64,000 bases of DNA from Bauldia sp. (GCA_026126065.1 JAHCJY010000002.1:558001-622000); one strand, 5' to 3'; counted from the stretch's first letter, positions 16,718-24,788 are shown. Numbers and translations are program-made. Notes: a model not told the origin generated them from the letters alone.

Positions 16718-17803
16718 ATGCGGCGCGTTCTGAAACTGGCCAGGCGAACTTTGAATGCCTACGACGCCCGCCGCGCTGCTCGTGGCGAGGTCGAGCACAT
16801 CAGGGCCGTGACCGAGCCGATCATTAGGCAGTTGCAGTCAGACGGTCGCCGGCCGCTGCCCCAGGGCGCGCTTTCGAAAGCTGACGAGTATGCGAGGGAC
16901 GTCCTCGGCTCGCTTGTTTACGCCGCCTGGCTCAGGGTCTACACGGTTCTCGCTGGTGAATTTCGCGTGGGATGGATACCGGATAACTATTACACGAAGG
17001 TAGTAATACCCCAGATTGATTACAAATACCGCCTCGGCTCGTCGCGAAAAACGTTCATCAGACGTGTGCTGCGGAGCCCCAACATTCCCGACTGCGCCTA
17101 TCTACTCCGCAGGTTGTTCTACGACCGCAACTTTCAACGGATCGATGAGGGTGATCTGGCGGACGTTCTTTTCGACGAGGCGGATACGCTGGTCTTCAAG
17201 CCGGACAATTCGGAGCGAGGAGCGCAAGTCGAGATTGTTACCCGCGCTACACTCGACGTGGATAAGTGCAGGCAGGCAAAGGACGGGGTGTTCCAGAGTT
17301 ATGTCGCGCAACACCCCTTCTTTGATGAGATGACCACGGGGTCTGCGACAACGCTCCGTCTGACGACAGCTCTCGATCAAGCCGGTGAAGTGACAGTTCG
17401 CGCCGCCTACCTTCGCATCGCACGACAATCGGACGGACATGTCCGATCAGATTCCGCCATCAAGGTCCCGGTGGATCTCGCTGCGGGCACTTTGGTCGAT
17501 ACGGGCTACATGCCGAACTGGGCCAAAGTCGATCGGCATCCGGATAGCGGGTTCGTCTTCGCCGGGCGCACCATCCCCGACTTTCGCGGCGCAACCGCGC
17601 TCGTCGCGGATCTACACAGATCGTTCCCCCATCTGTCGTGCATCGGATGGGATATCTGCATCGACGTGGAAGGTGTCGCCCGCATCCTCGAATGGAACAC
17701 TTACTACAACGACATCAAGTTCTCGGAAGCAACCACTGGGCCTTGTTTCGCGGACATGGGTTGGGAGCAACTTTGGCGGTCGCCGTTGCAGGGAGCTTCA
17801 TAG
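16718..17803 (+). CDS. Sugar-transfer-associated ATP-grasp-like protein, low GC
   Basis: The 361-aa product resembles ATP-grasp proteins found in capsule and polysaccharide loci. ATP-binding features are LVFKPDNSERGAQVEIV, the GSATTLRLTTALD strand and the C-terminal IGWDICIDVEGVARILEWN with NTYYNDIKFSEA, which matches the metal-binding part of the fold. The N-terminus is a helical, basic region. Base composition is clearly lower in GC than neighbours (about 43% in 16981-17040 against roughly 70% nearby), suggesting recent acquisition. It follows mepA and the glycosyltransferases and probably modifies a surface glycan. The exact reaction is unknown. Confidence 0.7.
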   Translation: MRRVLKLARRTLNAYDARRAARGEVEHIRAVTEPIIRQLQSDGRRPLPQGALSKADEYARDVLGSLVYAAWLRVYTVLAGEFRVGWIPDNYYTKVVIPQIDYKYRLGSSRKTFIRRVLRSPNIPDCAYLLRRLFYDRNFQRIDEGDLADVLFDEADTLVFKPDNSERGAQVEIVTRATLDVDKCRQAKDGVFQSYVAQHPFFDEMTTGSATTLRLTTALDQAGEVTVRAAYLRIARQSDGHVRSDSAIKVPVDLAAGTLVDTGYMPNWAKVDRHPDSGFVFAGRTIPDFRGATALVADLHRSFPHLSCIGWDICIDVEGVARILEWNTYYNDIKFSEATTGPCFADMGWEQLWRSPLQGAS

Positions 17804-17888
17804 CTTCACCGTCGCCAGCGATATGACAGGGACAAGTCCCCCCCCTGGGCTGCGGAGTATCTCCGACACCGGGCTATGTTCAAGGGAA

Positions 17889-18443
17889 CTACGCGCGCGG
17901 CGTGCAGGTCGCGCTCTGGTCGACCATGATGAGCGCATCGAGATCGAAGCCGGCGTCCTCGGCCGTCGACAGGAGCCGCGACAGCGTGCCGTCGTCGATG
18001 GTCGGCGTCCGCGACAGGATCCAGAGATAGTCGCGGCTCGAGCCCGACACGAGCGCCGTCTGGTAGCGGCTGTCGAGATAGAACACGTGGTAGCCGGCCC
18101 CGAAATTGCCGAAGAAGGACACCGCAAGGCTCGCGACATCGGGCGAGCCGATGAACCGCGCGCTGCCATCGCGCTCGCGTGGCATGCAGGTGTTCTCGTC
18201 GACGCCCTGGTTGAACACCCGCACCGTGCCGTCCTCGTTGAGCGAATAGGTGGCCCGCACGTTCCGGAGCCCGCGCTCGAACACGTAGTCGAACCGGGCG
18301 ATCTCATACCATGTGCCAGTGTAGCGCTCGGCCTCGAAGCCGGTCACGGGCGTTATTCCGTCCGGCACGGCAAGGCACCCGCCCAGCCCCAGCGCCATCC
18401 CCGCCACCGCCCCGATCCGCAACACCCGTCCCGCGACCGCCAT
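17889..18443 (-). CDS. blc: Lipocalin-family outer-membrane lipoprotein (Blc-like)
   Basis: The 184-aa product has a lipoprotein signal ending in the lipobox LGGC (residues 22-25 region), followed by the lipocalin core. GTWYEIARFDYVFERGL is the first conserved region, and DYLWILSRTPTIDD the third. VRATYSLNEDGTVRVFNQG and AVSFFGNFGAGYHVFYLDSRY complete the barrel. Blc binds lysophospholipids or fatty acids at the inner face of the outer membrane. The ATG at 18443 was chosen because GGAGG lies six bases upstream; the ATG at 18455 lacks an SD. It is convergent with the ATP-grasp gene. Confidence 0.92.
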   Translation of the reverse strand: MAVAGRVLRIGAVAGMALGLGGCLAVPDGITPVTGFEAERYTGTWYEIARFDYVFERGLRNVRATYSLNEDGTVRVFNQGVDENTCMPRERDGSARFIGSPDVASLAVSFFGNFGAGYHVFYLDSRYQTALVSGSSRDYLWILSRTPTIDDGTLSRLLSTAEDAGFDLDALIMVDQSATCTPRA

Positions 18444-18455
18444 CGACGCCTCCAT

Positions 18456-18956
18456 GATGTTTGTGGTGGGAGATACGGGTGGGGGTAAGGGGTGGATCAG
18501 TGGGCGCCATGGCCGGGATGGCCCAGCGCGACAAGGCAACGAGAGCGAATTGGCAGCGGAGGAGCGATACCGCCAGTCCCCGCCTGCGGGATATTTGCGC
18601 TTCGGATGCAGCCACCATGAAGACGAACGCGAAAGTCGCGAAGTACGTTCCGGAAGGCGACTGGCGACGGTCGGCGAAATGCTGCTGGAGAAGCGCGACG
18701 CGTTCGGCCTTCAGATCGCGATGGCGGCGGGCGAACTGCACACGCTCGTCTGCACCTCGACGCTCGACCTAGTCCGTTGTCGCCGCGATCTTCTGGCTGA
18801 CGACCCGCGCTTGGTGGGGAGTCGCTTCCGCACTTTCGACCAGCGCCGAGACAGCGCTGGAACTGCTGGCATAGAGGCGGCGTCGCCGGGTGCTCATATA
18901 CGGGCGCGCAAATCTTCCCGCGAGTTCCCGCGAGATTGTCGCTTCGCTCTGGCATC
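18456..18956. other. 500-bp gap without a supported gene
   Basis: No recognisable gene was found between the lipocalin and the cold-shock gene. A 42-codon minus-strand frame (ATG 18897 to TAG 18769, beginning MSTRRRRLYASSSSAVSAL) has acceptable composition but no SD and no known family, so it is only noted. Confidence 0.4.
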
Positions 18957-19166
18957 CTACCCAGCTGAGATGTCGACCGCGTTTGGCTTCCCCTTCTTCG
19001 GATCCATCTTCGTTTCGAAGCGTACCTTCTGCCCCTCGTTCAAGGAGCGCATTCCCGACCGCTCCAGCTCGGAGACATGGACGAAGATGTCGGGGCCGCC
19101 GCCGTCCGGCGAAATGAACCCGTAGCCTTTTTCGGTGTTGAAGAACTTCACGATCCCGGTCGCCAT
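18957..19166 (-). CDS. Cold-shock domain protein (CspA family)
   Basis: The 69-aa product is a single cold-shock domain. It has the RNP1 motif KGYGFISPD and RNP2 motif DIFVHVSEL, with the first strand [11 protein letters not shown]. Such proteins bind single-stranded nucleic acid and melt RNA secondary structure. The usual family start [10 protein letters not shown] fixes the ATG at 19166; longer in-frame starts add Arg/Pro-rich sequence unlike the family. The residues [18 protein letters not shown] are typical of the alphaproteobacterial type. It is a single gene with about 120 bp of upstream untranslated sequence. Confidence 0.95.
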   Translation of the reverse strand: MATGIVKFFNTEKGYGFISPDGGGPDIFVHVSELERSGMRSLNEGQKVRFETKMDPKKGKPNAVDISAG

Positions 19167-19286
19167 CGCATCAATCACTCCCCAGCGCTGCCGGGACATA
19201 CCGGCAGGCGCCTTCTTGTGCTGCATAGGCGCAGTTCTGCCTAGCGGTTTCTGACGCCGCGACGCATGCGGGGGCCAAGCGAACGA

Positions 19287-19313
19287 AGCCCCGGACCGCT
19301 GCGATCCGGGGCT
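19287..19313 (-). terminator. Hairpin terminator candidate after the gene at 19359
   Basis: A perfect 9-bp inverted repeat (AGCCCCGGA / TCCGGGGCT) with a 9-base loop lies 46 bases past the stop of the minus-strand gene at 19359-19880. On that strand it is followed by TTCGTTCGCTT, a weak T tract. Confidence 0.5.
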
Positions 19314-19358
19314 CACGTACTCGGTCGCGACTCCGCGCCGGCTCAGAGTCCCGTGCCT

Positions 19359-19880
19359 TCACTCGACGATGAACACGCCCGGCACCTCGCGGTTCGGCTC
19401 CACCGTGTCATCGATGATCGTGAACGGGTATTCGCCTCTGCGCATCGGGTGGAAACTGATGCGCGCGGCCATCCCCAAGCCCTCGCAGTCGATCTGCCGC
19501 AGGTTCAGTCCCTGCATATGGAAGTTGATCTCGGCGACATCCTGGAAGCCGCCGGCGGGATTGAGGTCGCTTACGCTCACGATGCGGACATGCATGTTCT
19601 GCAGGAATTCCGGCGCCTGGAAGGTGACCCCGGCTTCGTTCTCCACGCCCTCGGGGCAGACAAGGTTGAGGCGGTAGTACCCTCCCCAAGCCAGACGGAT
19701 CTCGGTTTGCGACACCATCATCGTGCCGTCTTCCGCAAATGACACCTCGATGGTGAAGTCCTCGGGCGGACCCGAGCCGACCCGGCCTGGTTCCTGCTGC
19801 GCGAACGCCGCGCCGAGAACCGCGAGCGCAGCAACCGAGCCCACAACTACACCTGCCATCTTGCTCATACGAACGTTCAT
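19359..19880 (-). CDS. Secreted protein with a cupredoxin-like domain
   Basis: The 173-aa product starts at ATG 19880 behind a strong AAGGAGG. A signal peptide follows (MAGVVVGSVAALAVLGAAFA). The mature part is a beta-rich domain: EIRLAWGGYYRLNLVCP, a central VTFQAPEFLQNMHVRIVSV, RISFHPMRRGEYPF and a closing EVPGVFIVE. The ending GxFxV and the layout resemble the cupredoxin-like domain of EfeO and plastocyanin-like proteins. The usual Cys-His-Met copper set is not clearly present, so metal binding is doubtful. It is probably periplasmic. The neighbours are a cold-shock gene and a RES-domain gene, with no obvious link. Confidence 0.6.
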   Translation of the reverse strand: MNVRMSKMAGVVVGSVAALAVLGAAFAQQEPGRVGSGPPEDFTIEVSFAEDGTMMVSQTEIRLAWGGYYRLNLVCPEGVENEAGVTFQAPEFLQNMHVRIVSVSDLNPAGGFQDVAEINFHMQGLNLRQIDCEGLGMAARISFHPMRRGEYPFTIIDDTVEPNREVPGVFIVE

Positions 19881-19998
19881 AGTGATTGCCTCCTTGGAGA
19901 GAAATCTCTTCGACGTCCATGTGCCTAGGCAGAAATACATCCGACCTGGACAACGGTCGAGTGAAATGCCTCGGCCACCGGGCGGTCAACAGGCCCGT

Positions 19999-20502
19999 TC
20001 ACGCGGAAGCTCCGCGCTGCAGCCGCAGGTCGACCGGGCGAACCCGATTCGTGCCTATCTCCGACAGTTGTCCGGAATTCAGCCGGTCACGAAAGAGAAC
20101 GAGGTTGGCGTCATCCTCGATCGAACTGTGGACGACCATCCCCTGCAGCGTCCCGATCTGAAATGCTGCCCGAGCTATCCTTTGGGTCGGTTCGTAGTCT
20201 TCGCCGTCCAGGAAGTTATCCGGAAGCCCCAGGCGCTTGAGCCTTGCGACGGCTGTCAGGCGAACTACACGGGCCTCTGAAACATCCCACTCGTGCAATA
20301 CCTGCTTGCGAGACGCTGCAAGCGCATCCTTCTGGCGCAGGCGATCAACCAGTTCCGCAACAGCGCTCTTGGCGGAGAGACTGGTGTAGAGAAGCGCAAC
20401 GTCAGCGCCTGCACTCCACCTTCCCTCCGCTGACCCTTCGAACGGGTCCGTTCCGAGCGCTGTTGCCCGGAACACGCGGCCGGTGAAGGCCTCGCTCTCC
20501 AT
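19999..20502 (-). CDS. RES-domain protein (orphan NAD-degrading toxin-like)
   Basis: RES-domain proteins are ADP-ribosyltransferase-fold enzymes; characterised toxin members consume NAD+. The product (167 aa from ATG 20502) starts with GRVFRATALGTDPF at the conserved Arg, followed by GRWSAGADVALLYTSLSAKSAVAEL with the YTS and Glu positions. A late IQMVVHSS-like segment (MVVHSSIEDDANLVLFRD) supplies the Ser. GTG 20565 is an alternative start that adds 21 plausible residues (NLTLEAIKFRVVVEALLS). RES toxins are normally paired with an upstream Xre/ParS-like antitoxin, and none is visible here. A short membrane-peptide frame lies upstream at 20656-20739. Confidence 0.75.
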   Translation of the reverse strand: MESEAFTGRVFRATALGTDPFEGSAEGRWSAGADVALLYTSLSAKSAVAELVDRLRQKDALAASRKQVLHEWDVSEARVVRLTAVARLKRLGLPDNFLDGEDYEPTQRIARAAFQIGTLQGMVVHSSIEDDANLVLFRDRLNSGQLSEIGTNRVRPVDLRLQRGASA

Positions 20503-20655
20503 GCTGAGCAGTGCCTCGACGACAACACGGAACTTGATGGCCTCGAGTGTCAAGTTCGGTCTCACATCAGCAAGAAGCGGCCGTCGACCGCCTGGACCGG
20601 GCGGCGGAGGCGAATAGGCCCTCCGGCTCTCGCACGGGGCAGGAGTCAAATGGGC

Positions 20656-20739
20656 TCAGGACAACAAGCTCGCTGGCAGCATGCCGATGGCGAACAGTGC
20701 CGACACGAATACAAGCGTCACGCTCACTCGCAGCGTCAT
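20656..20739 (-). CDS. Possible 27-aa single-helix membrane peptide
   Basis: A short frame encodes MTLRVSVTLVFVSALFAIG and ends MLPASLLS. GGAG lies eight bases before the ATG. It is entirely one hydrophobic segment and sits upstream of the RES gene on the same strand. Size and SD are compatible with a real small membrane peptide, but a chance frame is equally possible. Confidence 0.25.
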   Translation of the reverse strand: MTLRVSVTLVFVSALFAIGMLPASLLS

Positions 20740-21071
20740 CTCTTGCAGCTCCGTCTTCTCGCCCTCCCGGGAAGAGAACAGAGGTGTGTCGGGCGCGGTT
20801 CCGGTCGACGGTGAAAATCGCGGCTGCGATGCGCGGCGGCCACACGGCAGAGGACGGTTCAGCGAAGCGTGAACCTCGGGAAGGGCATCCTTGCCCGCCA
20901 CAGTCTGATACCGACGAAAGCCATCGCCGGCAGTATCAGAGTGGGGACAGGGCAAGACCTTTCCAAGCAAGGCCGCCGCGGGGCCTCTGCACCGCAAGGA
21001 GTGTAGCGACCGCTCCGAAGGAACCCGCCTTCCACTTATCGGACGTTTGAGACCCTGCACCTGCACTCGGT
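20740..21071. other. Gap without a supported gene
   Basis: About 330 bp between the short peptide frame and the CRP-like site show no recognisable gene on either strand. The open frames present are Arg/Pro-rich and have no family features. Confidence 0.4.
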
Positions 21072-21087
21072 TGTGACGGCGGTCACA
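21072..21087 (+). promoter_or_regulatory. CRP/FNR-type palindrome upstream of the secreted protein gene at 21159
   Basis: TGTGACGGCGGTCACA fits TGTGA-N6-TCACA exactly in both half sites. Its centre is about 80 bases upstream of the ATG at 21159. A second half site (GGTCACA) lies at 21136-21142. It is nearly identical to the palindrome at 1470-1485. Confidence 0.5.
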
Positions 21088-21158
21088 GTTGTCCGGGCCG
21101 GCCTCGCGCTATGCCAGGTGCTGCGCCCGGAGCGGCGGTCACAGAATGAGGGAACGTC

Positions 21159-21494
21159 ATGAATTCGAAGGTCTTCCTTGCGGCAACGATGGTAGTCGCA
21201 GCTGCGTTCTCGGCCGGTGCCGAGCAGCCGAGTCCTGCGGAGAACTACGGGCAGTGCCAAGGCCAGAACCGCCACATCCTCAGCACGTACCAGGACTGGC
21301 TCGACGGTGCCTACGCCGCGGTATTCGCGCAGATGGCGCCGGAGGATGTCGGCCCGGCTCTCGGCGATCTCCTCCCGGAGGTCAGGCCCAACGCTCGTGC
21401 CGACATCAACGCCCTCTTCACGAACCAGGATGGCGGACTGACCGATGAGCAGGGCAACCCCCTGGGTTGCTTCGGCATCAAGCCGGGAAAGTAG
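21159..21494 (+). CDS. Small secreted protein of unknown function
   Basis: The 111-aa product has a signal peptide (MNSKVFLAATMVVAAAFSAG, cleavage near AEQPS). The mature part is about 90 residues, acidic, with two Cys (YGQCQGQN and LGCFGIKPGK) likely to form a disulfide. SD GAGGG lies seven bases before the ATG. I do not recognise a family. Promoter context includes a perfect CRP-type palindrome. It is a single gene bounded by gaps. Confidence 0.65.
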   Translation: MNSKVFLAATMVVAAAFSAGAEQPSPAENYGQCQGQNRHILSTYQDWLDGAYAAVFAQMAPEDVGPALGDLLPEVRPNARADINALFTNQDGGLTDEQGNPLGCFGIKPGK

Positions 21495-21608
21495 CGTCGC
21501 TCGCCCTGCCTTTTGCCGATGTTGTTCGGAGCAACTCGCGCAATGAGCCCCGCCGAGCGTTGAGAACGTTCTGACCCTCGGCAACCGCCCGCCAGCGGGG
21601 GCTCCGAG

Positions 21609-21641
21609 AAGGCCCCGCTGGTCCTCCAACTGCGGGGCCTT
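21609..21641 (+). terminator. Hairpin downstream of the gene at 21159
   Basis: A perfect 10-bp inverted repeat (AAGGCCCCGC / GCGGGGCCTT) encloses 13 bases, 115 bases after the stop. No long T tract follows, so it may be a transcript-end structure or simply a hairpin. Confidence 0.4.
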
Positions 21642-21749
21642 CGAGTGTTCAAAGTTGTTCTCCACGGCCCGTAAGGGCTGCGCCAGAGCCGAAGCAAGCC
21701 GCAGTTGCGAGGGGATCTACCGCGATGGATTGCCTGCTGGCCACCGCCC

Positions 21750-22262
21750 TCACTCGGCGGGCACCCACGCACGGTGAAACCAGCCGTGCCAACCCCAGGC
21801 AAACGGGTAGTCGACCCACGCAAACGTTCCCATTGGCGTCGCCAGCTCGGGAGACGGCCCGACCACATCGGCGTCGTGGAACAACTCACCATGCCATCCT
21901 TCGCTCCTGGTACCTTCCGACGTCACATAGAGGCGATACTCCCAACGGCTGGGATCCATGACGAAGTTGCCTCCCGCGGCGGTCATCCAAGTGACGGTAT
22001 CAACATGGATCATGCCACAGGGAACCCACAGTTCCGCGCAGGGAACGCTGACGAAGTCCCCGACATTCGTCGTCACTGTCTTCCCGGCGGGGACGTCCAT
22101 TGCGCCTCCGTCCTGACCGTAGAGAGTCCCGTGCCAGCCTTGGCTTCTTGTTCCAGGATTCGTCACGACAATCTCGTAGACGAGGCGCCCGCCAGCGTGC
22201 TGCGCATCTGCCGCCGACAGACACGCCAGCAGTAGAACTCCAGCCAGTGCCAACCTGCTCAT
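21750..22262 (-). CDS. Secreted protein with two internal GWHG repeats
   Basis: The 170-aa product has a signal peptide (MSRLALAGVLLLACLSAADA). The mature part contains an internal duplication: VTNPGTRSQGWHGTLYGQDG and VTSEGTRSEGWHGELFHDAD, spaced about 75 residues apart. Trp is frequent (WMTAAG, WEYRLY, WGWHGWFHRAW), and two Cys occur in VPCAELWVPCG. The ATG at 22262 is preceded by AAAAGG; an ATG at 22280 is the alternative. I do not recognise a family. The repeated unit suggests two copies of one beta-sandwich-like domain exposed in the periplasm or outside the cell. Confidence 0.6.
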   Translation of the reverse strand: MSRLALAGVLLLACLSAADAQHAGGRLVYEIVVTNPGTRSQGWHGTLYGQDGGAMDVPAGKTVTTNVGDFVSVPCAELWVPCGMIHVDTVTWMTAAGGNFVMDPSRWEYRLYVTSEGTRSEGWHGELFHDADVVGPSPELATPMGTFAWVDYPFAWGWHGWFHRAWVPAE

Positions 22263-22817
22263 TCGACGCCTTTTGGGCATGCGGCCTTGTCAAACCCGCA
22301 GACCATCCGCGGCATTGGTGGCCATGGGATTGCAGTACGCCGATACCCGTCCGGCCGAGCAGCGCGGCGTCGCCGGACCGCGATGAAGGCCAGATGAGCT
22401 ACCAAAGCACTCCCTCCAGCCAGACGATCGCAGTCGTGACTGCCGCCCTTGCGACCAAGGGCTTCGGCGACCTCGCCGACATTGATGTTCAGTCTACCAT
22501 GAATAGGGAAGCTCGGCCGGACATGCGGCCGGCGGCATTCTCGATGCCTGCAACCCGACCTGGCCCTGCCCAGCCTGATTGATCTGGATCTGCGGCTGTC
22601 CTGATCATCGCCATCGTCCTTTGGGCGACGGGCGTGTGCAAGGTTACGCTCACCTGATTGCGGTCGGGCCGCGTCCTCGACACCGTGGCCGCGCCCCAGT
22701 CAGTGGGCGCGGCCATCTCCTCCTCGGGCGGGGAGCTGTACCCCTGCCGCCTTGCCCGGAATCGTACCGGATCGGACTCCCGGTGTTCCGCGTTGTTTCC
22801 GCAACACGGGGCCCGAG
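22263..22817. other. 555-bp gap with one possible small gene
   Basis: No recognised gene. A 62-codon plus-strand frame (ATG 22394 to TGA 22582, beginning MSYQSTPSSQTIAVVTAALA) has GAAGG four bases upstream and could be a small protein, but it has no family features. Confidence 0.3.
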
Positions 22818-23681
22818 ATGCGTCTTTTAAGACCGCTCCTTGCGGCAATATTCTTTGTATTCTGTGGCCCGGCGCTCGCCCAGCAGGTCTGCGCGCAGCT
22901 TCATAGCCAGCTCGCGGCTATCAACCAGGCCGGCGGAGGCGATGCTGCACGCTACCAACAGGCGCGCGCCGCCTACGACGCCGCGTACCGCAGCGCGCAG
23001 CAGATGGGCTGCATCACTGTCTTCCGGATCTTCGCACCGCCGCAGTGCGGGCCGGTGCTGCAGAACCTCAACGTCCTCGGAGCCAATGCTGACGCGCTCG
23101 CTCGCGCGGGTACAACGCCCGGGCCACCCCCGGGGGCTCGCGCGGCGATCATTGCCGCACTCCAGCAGAACGGCTGCAGCGGCAGCCCTCAGCGACCCCG
23201 CTCCGATACCTACAGGACCGTGTGTGTCAGACCGCAGGATGGGTTCTTTTTCCCCGTGTCCTTCGCGACAACCACCGCTCAATTCACCACGGACGCGGCC
23301 TCGTGCGAGGCCCAGTGCGTCGGCGCTTCGCTGTTTGTCTATCGCAACCCAGGCGGCACCATGGACGACGCGGTCGATCTCGAGGACCGACGTTACGTCG
23401 ACATGCCCTTCGCCTACCTCTACCGCAGCTCGTACGACCCCGCGATCCGCTGTGAACTGTCCCGCACGGTGGTCGCTGCCAACGCGATGCCGGAGCCGGT
23501 TGCGGAAGCGGCTCCGACCGTGCCAGTCCCGCGTTCGCGGCCGGTCCCCAGCGAGGACCCGGAGACGCTTGCCAACCGCGCGGGCGGGATTGTCATCAGT
23601 CCGCCTCCGCCCGGCGAAGGGCCGCTCTTGGCTGCAAACGGCGTTCGACTGATTGGACCGGCATTCTACTACGCGCAGTGA
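22818..23681 (+). CDS. DUF2865 secreted protein
   Basis: The 287-aa product starts MRLLRPLLAAIFFVF with a signal peptide cleaved near ALAQQ. The N-terminal half has Cys-rich spacing (VCAQLHSQL, QMGCITVF, PPQCGPV, NGCSG) and a helix marked by AARYQQARAAYDAAY. The C-terminal half is the DUF2865 signature: VCVRPQDGFFFPVSF, TTDAASCEAQC, ASLFVYRNPGG and DDAVDLEDRRYVDMP. The family is confined mainly to Hyphomicrobiales, and its function is unknown. A Pro-rich linker (VPVPRSRPVPSE) precedes the end. The signal peptide fixes the start at ATG 22818. Confidence 0.85.
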   Translation: MRLLRPLLAAIFFVFCGPALAQQVCAQLHSQLAAINQAGGGDAARYQQARAAYDAAYRSAQQMGCITVFRIFAPPQCGPVLQNLNVLGANADALARAGTTPGPPPGARAAIIAALQQNGCSGSPQRPRSDTYRTVCVRPQDGFFFPVSFATTTAQFTTDAASCEAQCVGASLFVYRNPGGTMDDAVDLEDRRYVDMPFAYLYRSSYDPAIRCELSRTVVAANAMPEPVAEAAPTVPVPRSRPVPSEDPETLANRAGGIVISPPPPGEGPLLAANGVRLIGPAFYYAQ

Positions 23682-23837
23682 AGGTCCGCAGAGGCCGCCG
23701 GCCACATCTGTGGCGAGAACAAGGTGCAAGTCCGGCTGCGTACTCAATGACTTGGCCTCTGTGCAGGCCCGCACTTCTCCCTTAACCAGCGACCCGGGAA
23801 CGCAGTTCGCTGCGATGGGGGTTCGGAGGGGTGCTCC

Positions 23838-24395
23838 TTGTCGCAAAGTGTCAGAAGCCGTGCGGGCGTGATTGCCTGCGCGATCCTTTTCGCTCATGCC
23901 AACCCCGTCGGCGCCCAGGAAACACCGGCCGTGGCGAGCGGCGGGACGCTGATCGCCGCCAACGCGCTCTTCATCATGCCGGTCTCAGGCGCCCGCCTGT
24001 CGTCGGGCTTCGGCGAGCGAGAGCACCCCATCCTCGGCGGCCCGCGGATGCACGAGGGAATCGACTGGGCCGCACCAAGCGGCACGCCGATCGTAGCCGT
24101 CGCCCAGGGGGTGGTGGTGTCAGCCGGCTGGGAGAGTGGCTACGGCTACACCACCCGAATCATGCACGCCGGCAATGTCGAGACCGTGTACGCCCACCAG
24201 AGCAGCATCGTCAGCGGGCTCGATGCCGGTGATTTCGTGGAGCAGGGAGAGATGATCGGCGCCGTCGGCTCAACCGGTCGGTCCACCGGACCGCATCTCC
24301 ATTTCGAGATTCTGGTGGACGGACGTCCGGTCGATCCCCTCGGAACGGACCTGCAGCAGCTCGACCAGAGGTTCCAGGTAGCACGAGCGCGGTAG
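23838..24395 (+). CDS. M23-family metallopeptidase (LytM domain)
   Basis: The 185-aa product has a signal peptide (AGVIACAILFAHANPVGA) and one LytM zinc-peptidase domain. Zinc and catalytic motifs are MHEGIDWAAPSGTP (HxxxD) and GPHLHFEILVDG (HLH), with the intervening GYGYTTRIMHAG and YAHQSSI also conserved. Such enzymes cut peptide crosslinks of peptidoglycan, or act as inactive regulators of amidases; here the metal ligands look intact. The TTG start was chosen because GGAGGGG lies seven bases upstream. The protein lacks the coiled coil of EnvC-type activators. Confidence 0.9.
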   Translation: MSQSVRSRAGVIACAILFAHANPVGAQETPAVASGGTLIAANALFIMPVSGARLSSGFGEREHPILGGPRMHEGIDWAAPSGTPIVAVAQGVVVSAGWESGYGYTTRIMHAGNVETVYAHQSSIVSGLDAGDFVEQGEMIGAVGSTGRSTGPHLHFEILVDGRPVDPLGTDLQQLDQRFQVARAR

Positions 24396-24542
24396 CTCTG
24401 CGCGCTTGCGCCGGCGGTAGCCGGGTCGGCGTGCTGCTCGTCACATGGAAGGGCTGCGACGAACCTCGTGGGAACCACGCTCGGGACAAACGGCGGGATC
24501 GCAGCCCCGGTTTCTTGCTGTCTTCGGCAGGATCGCCGGTCC

Positions 24543-24666
24543 GTGGCCTGGCCGAGCGGGGCAGCCTGGTACTCGCGTTCGCTGGCCGGCCAAACCCGAG
24601 GATCGCAGTGATCTCCTCGTCGGCAAGGATATCACCGAAGGCAGGCATCGCCGTCTCGTGCCGGGC
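24543..24666 (-). pseudogene. Cytochrome c C-terminal remnant, frameshifted
   Basis: On the minus strand a fragment reads HETAMPAFGDILADEEI followed by TAIL. This is the characteristic C-terminal MPAF segment of class I cytochrome c. A shift of frame then gives VWPASEREYQAAP, matching the usual WP-plus-helix ending. A stop codon (TAG) lies just upstream of the fragment and no CxxCH heme motif is present. It lies next to a tRNA gene, so it may be debris of an integration or deletion event. Confidence 0.5.
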
Positions 24667-24713
24667 CTAGACGCGTTCCCTGAGGGGGTCCGGCGCTCGA
24701 CTGTGGAGATTGT

Positions 24714-24788
24714 TGGTAGCGGAGGAGGGATTTGAACCCCCGACCAAAGGATTATGATTCCTCTGCTCTACCGCTGAGCTACTCCGCC
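24714..24788 (-). tRNA. tRNA-Met (CAT anticodon)
   Basis: The minus strand folds as a 75-nt cloverleaf with encoded CCA. The acceptor stem is GGCGGAG pairing with CTCCGCT, the anticodon loop is ATCATAA (anticodon CAT), and the T-loop contains GGTTCAAATCC. The GGAATCATAATCC anticodon arm is typical of alphaproteobacterial elongator tRNA-Met; tRNA-Ile2 with a CAT anticodon cannot be wholly excluded. Confidence 0.92.

Noticed and set aside
18769..18897. 42-codon minus-strand frame in the lipocalin/cold-shock gap
   Set aside because: No SD and low complexity (Ser/Ala/Arg).
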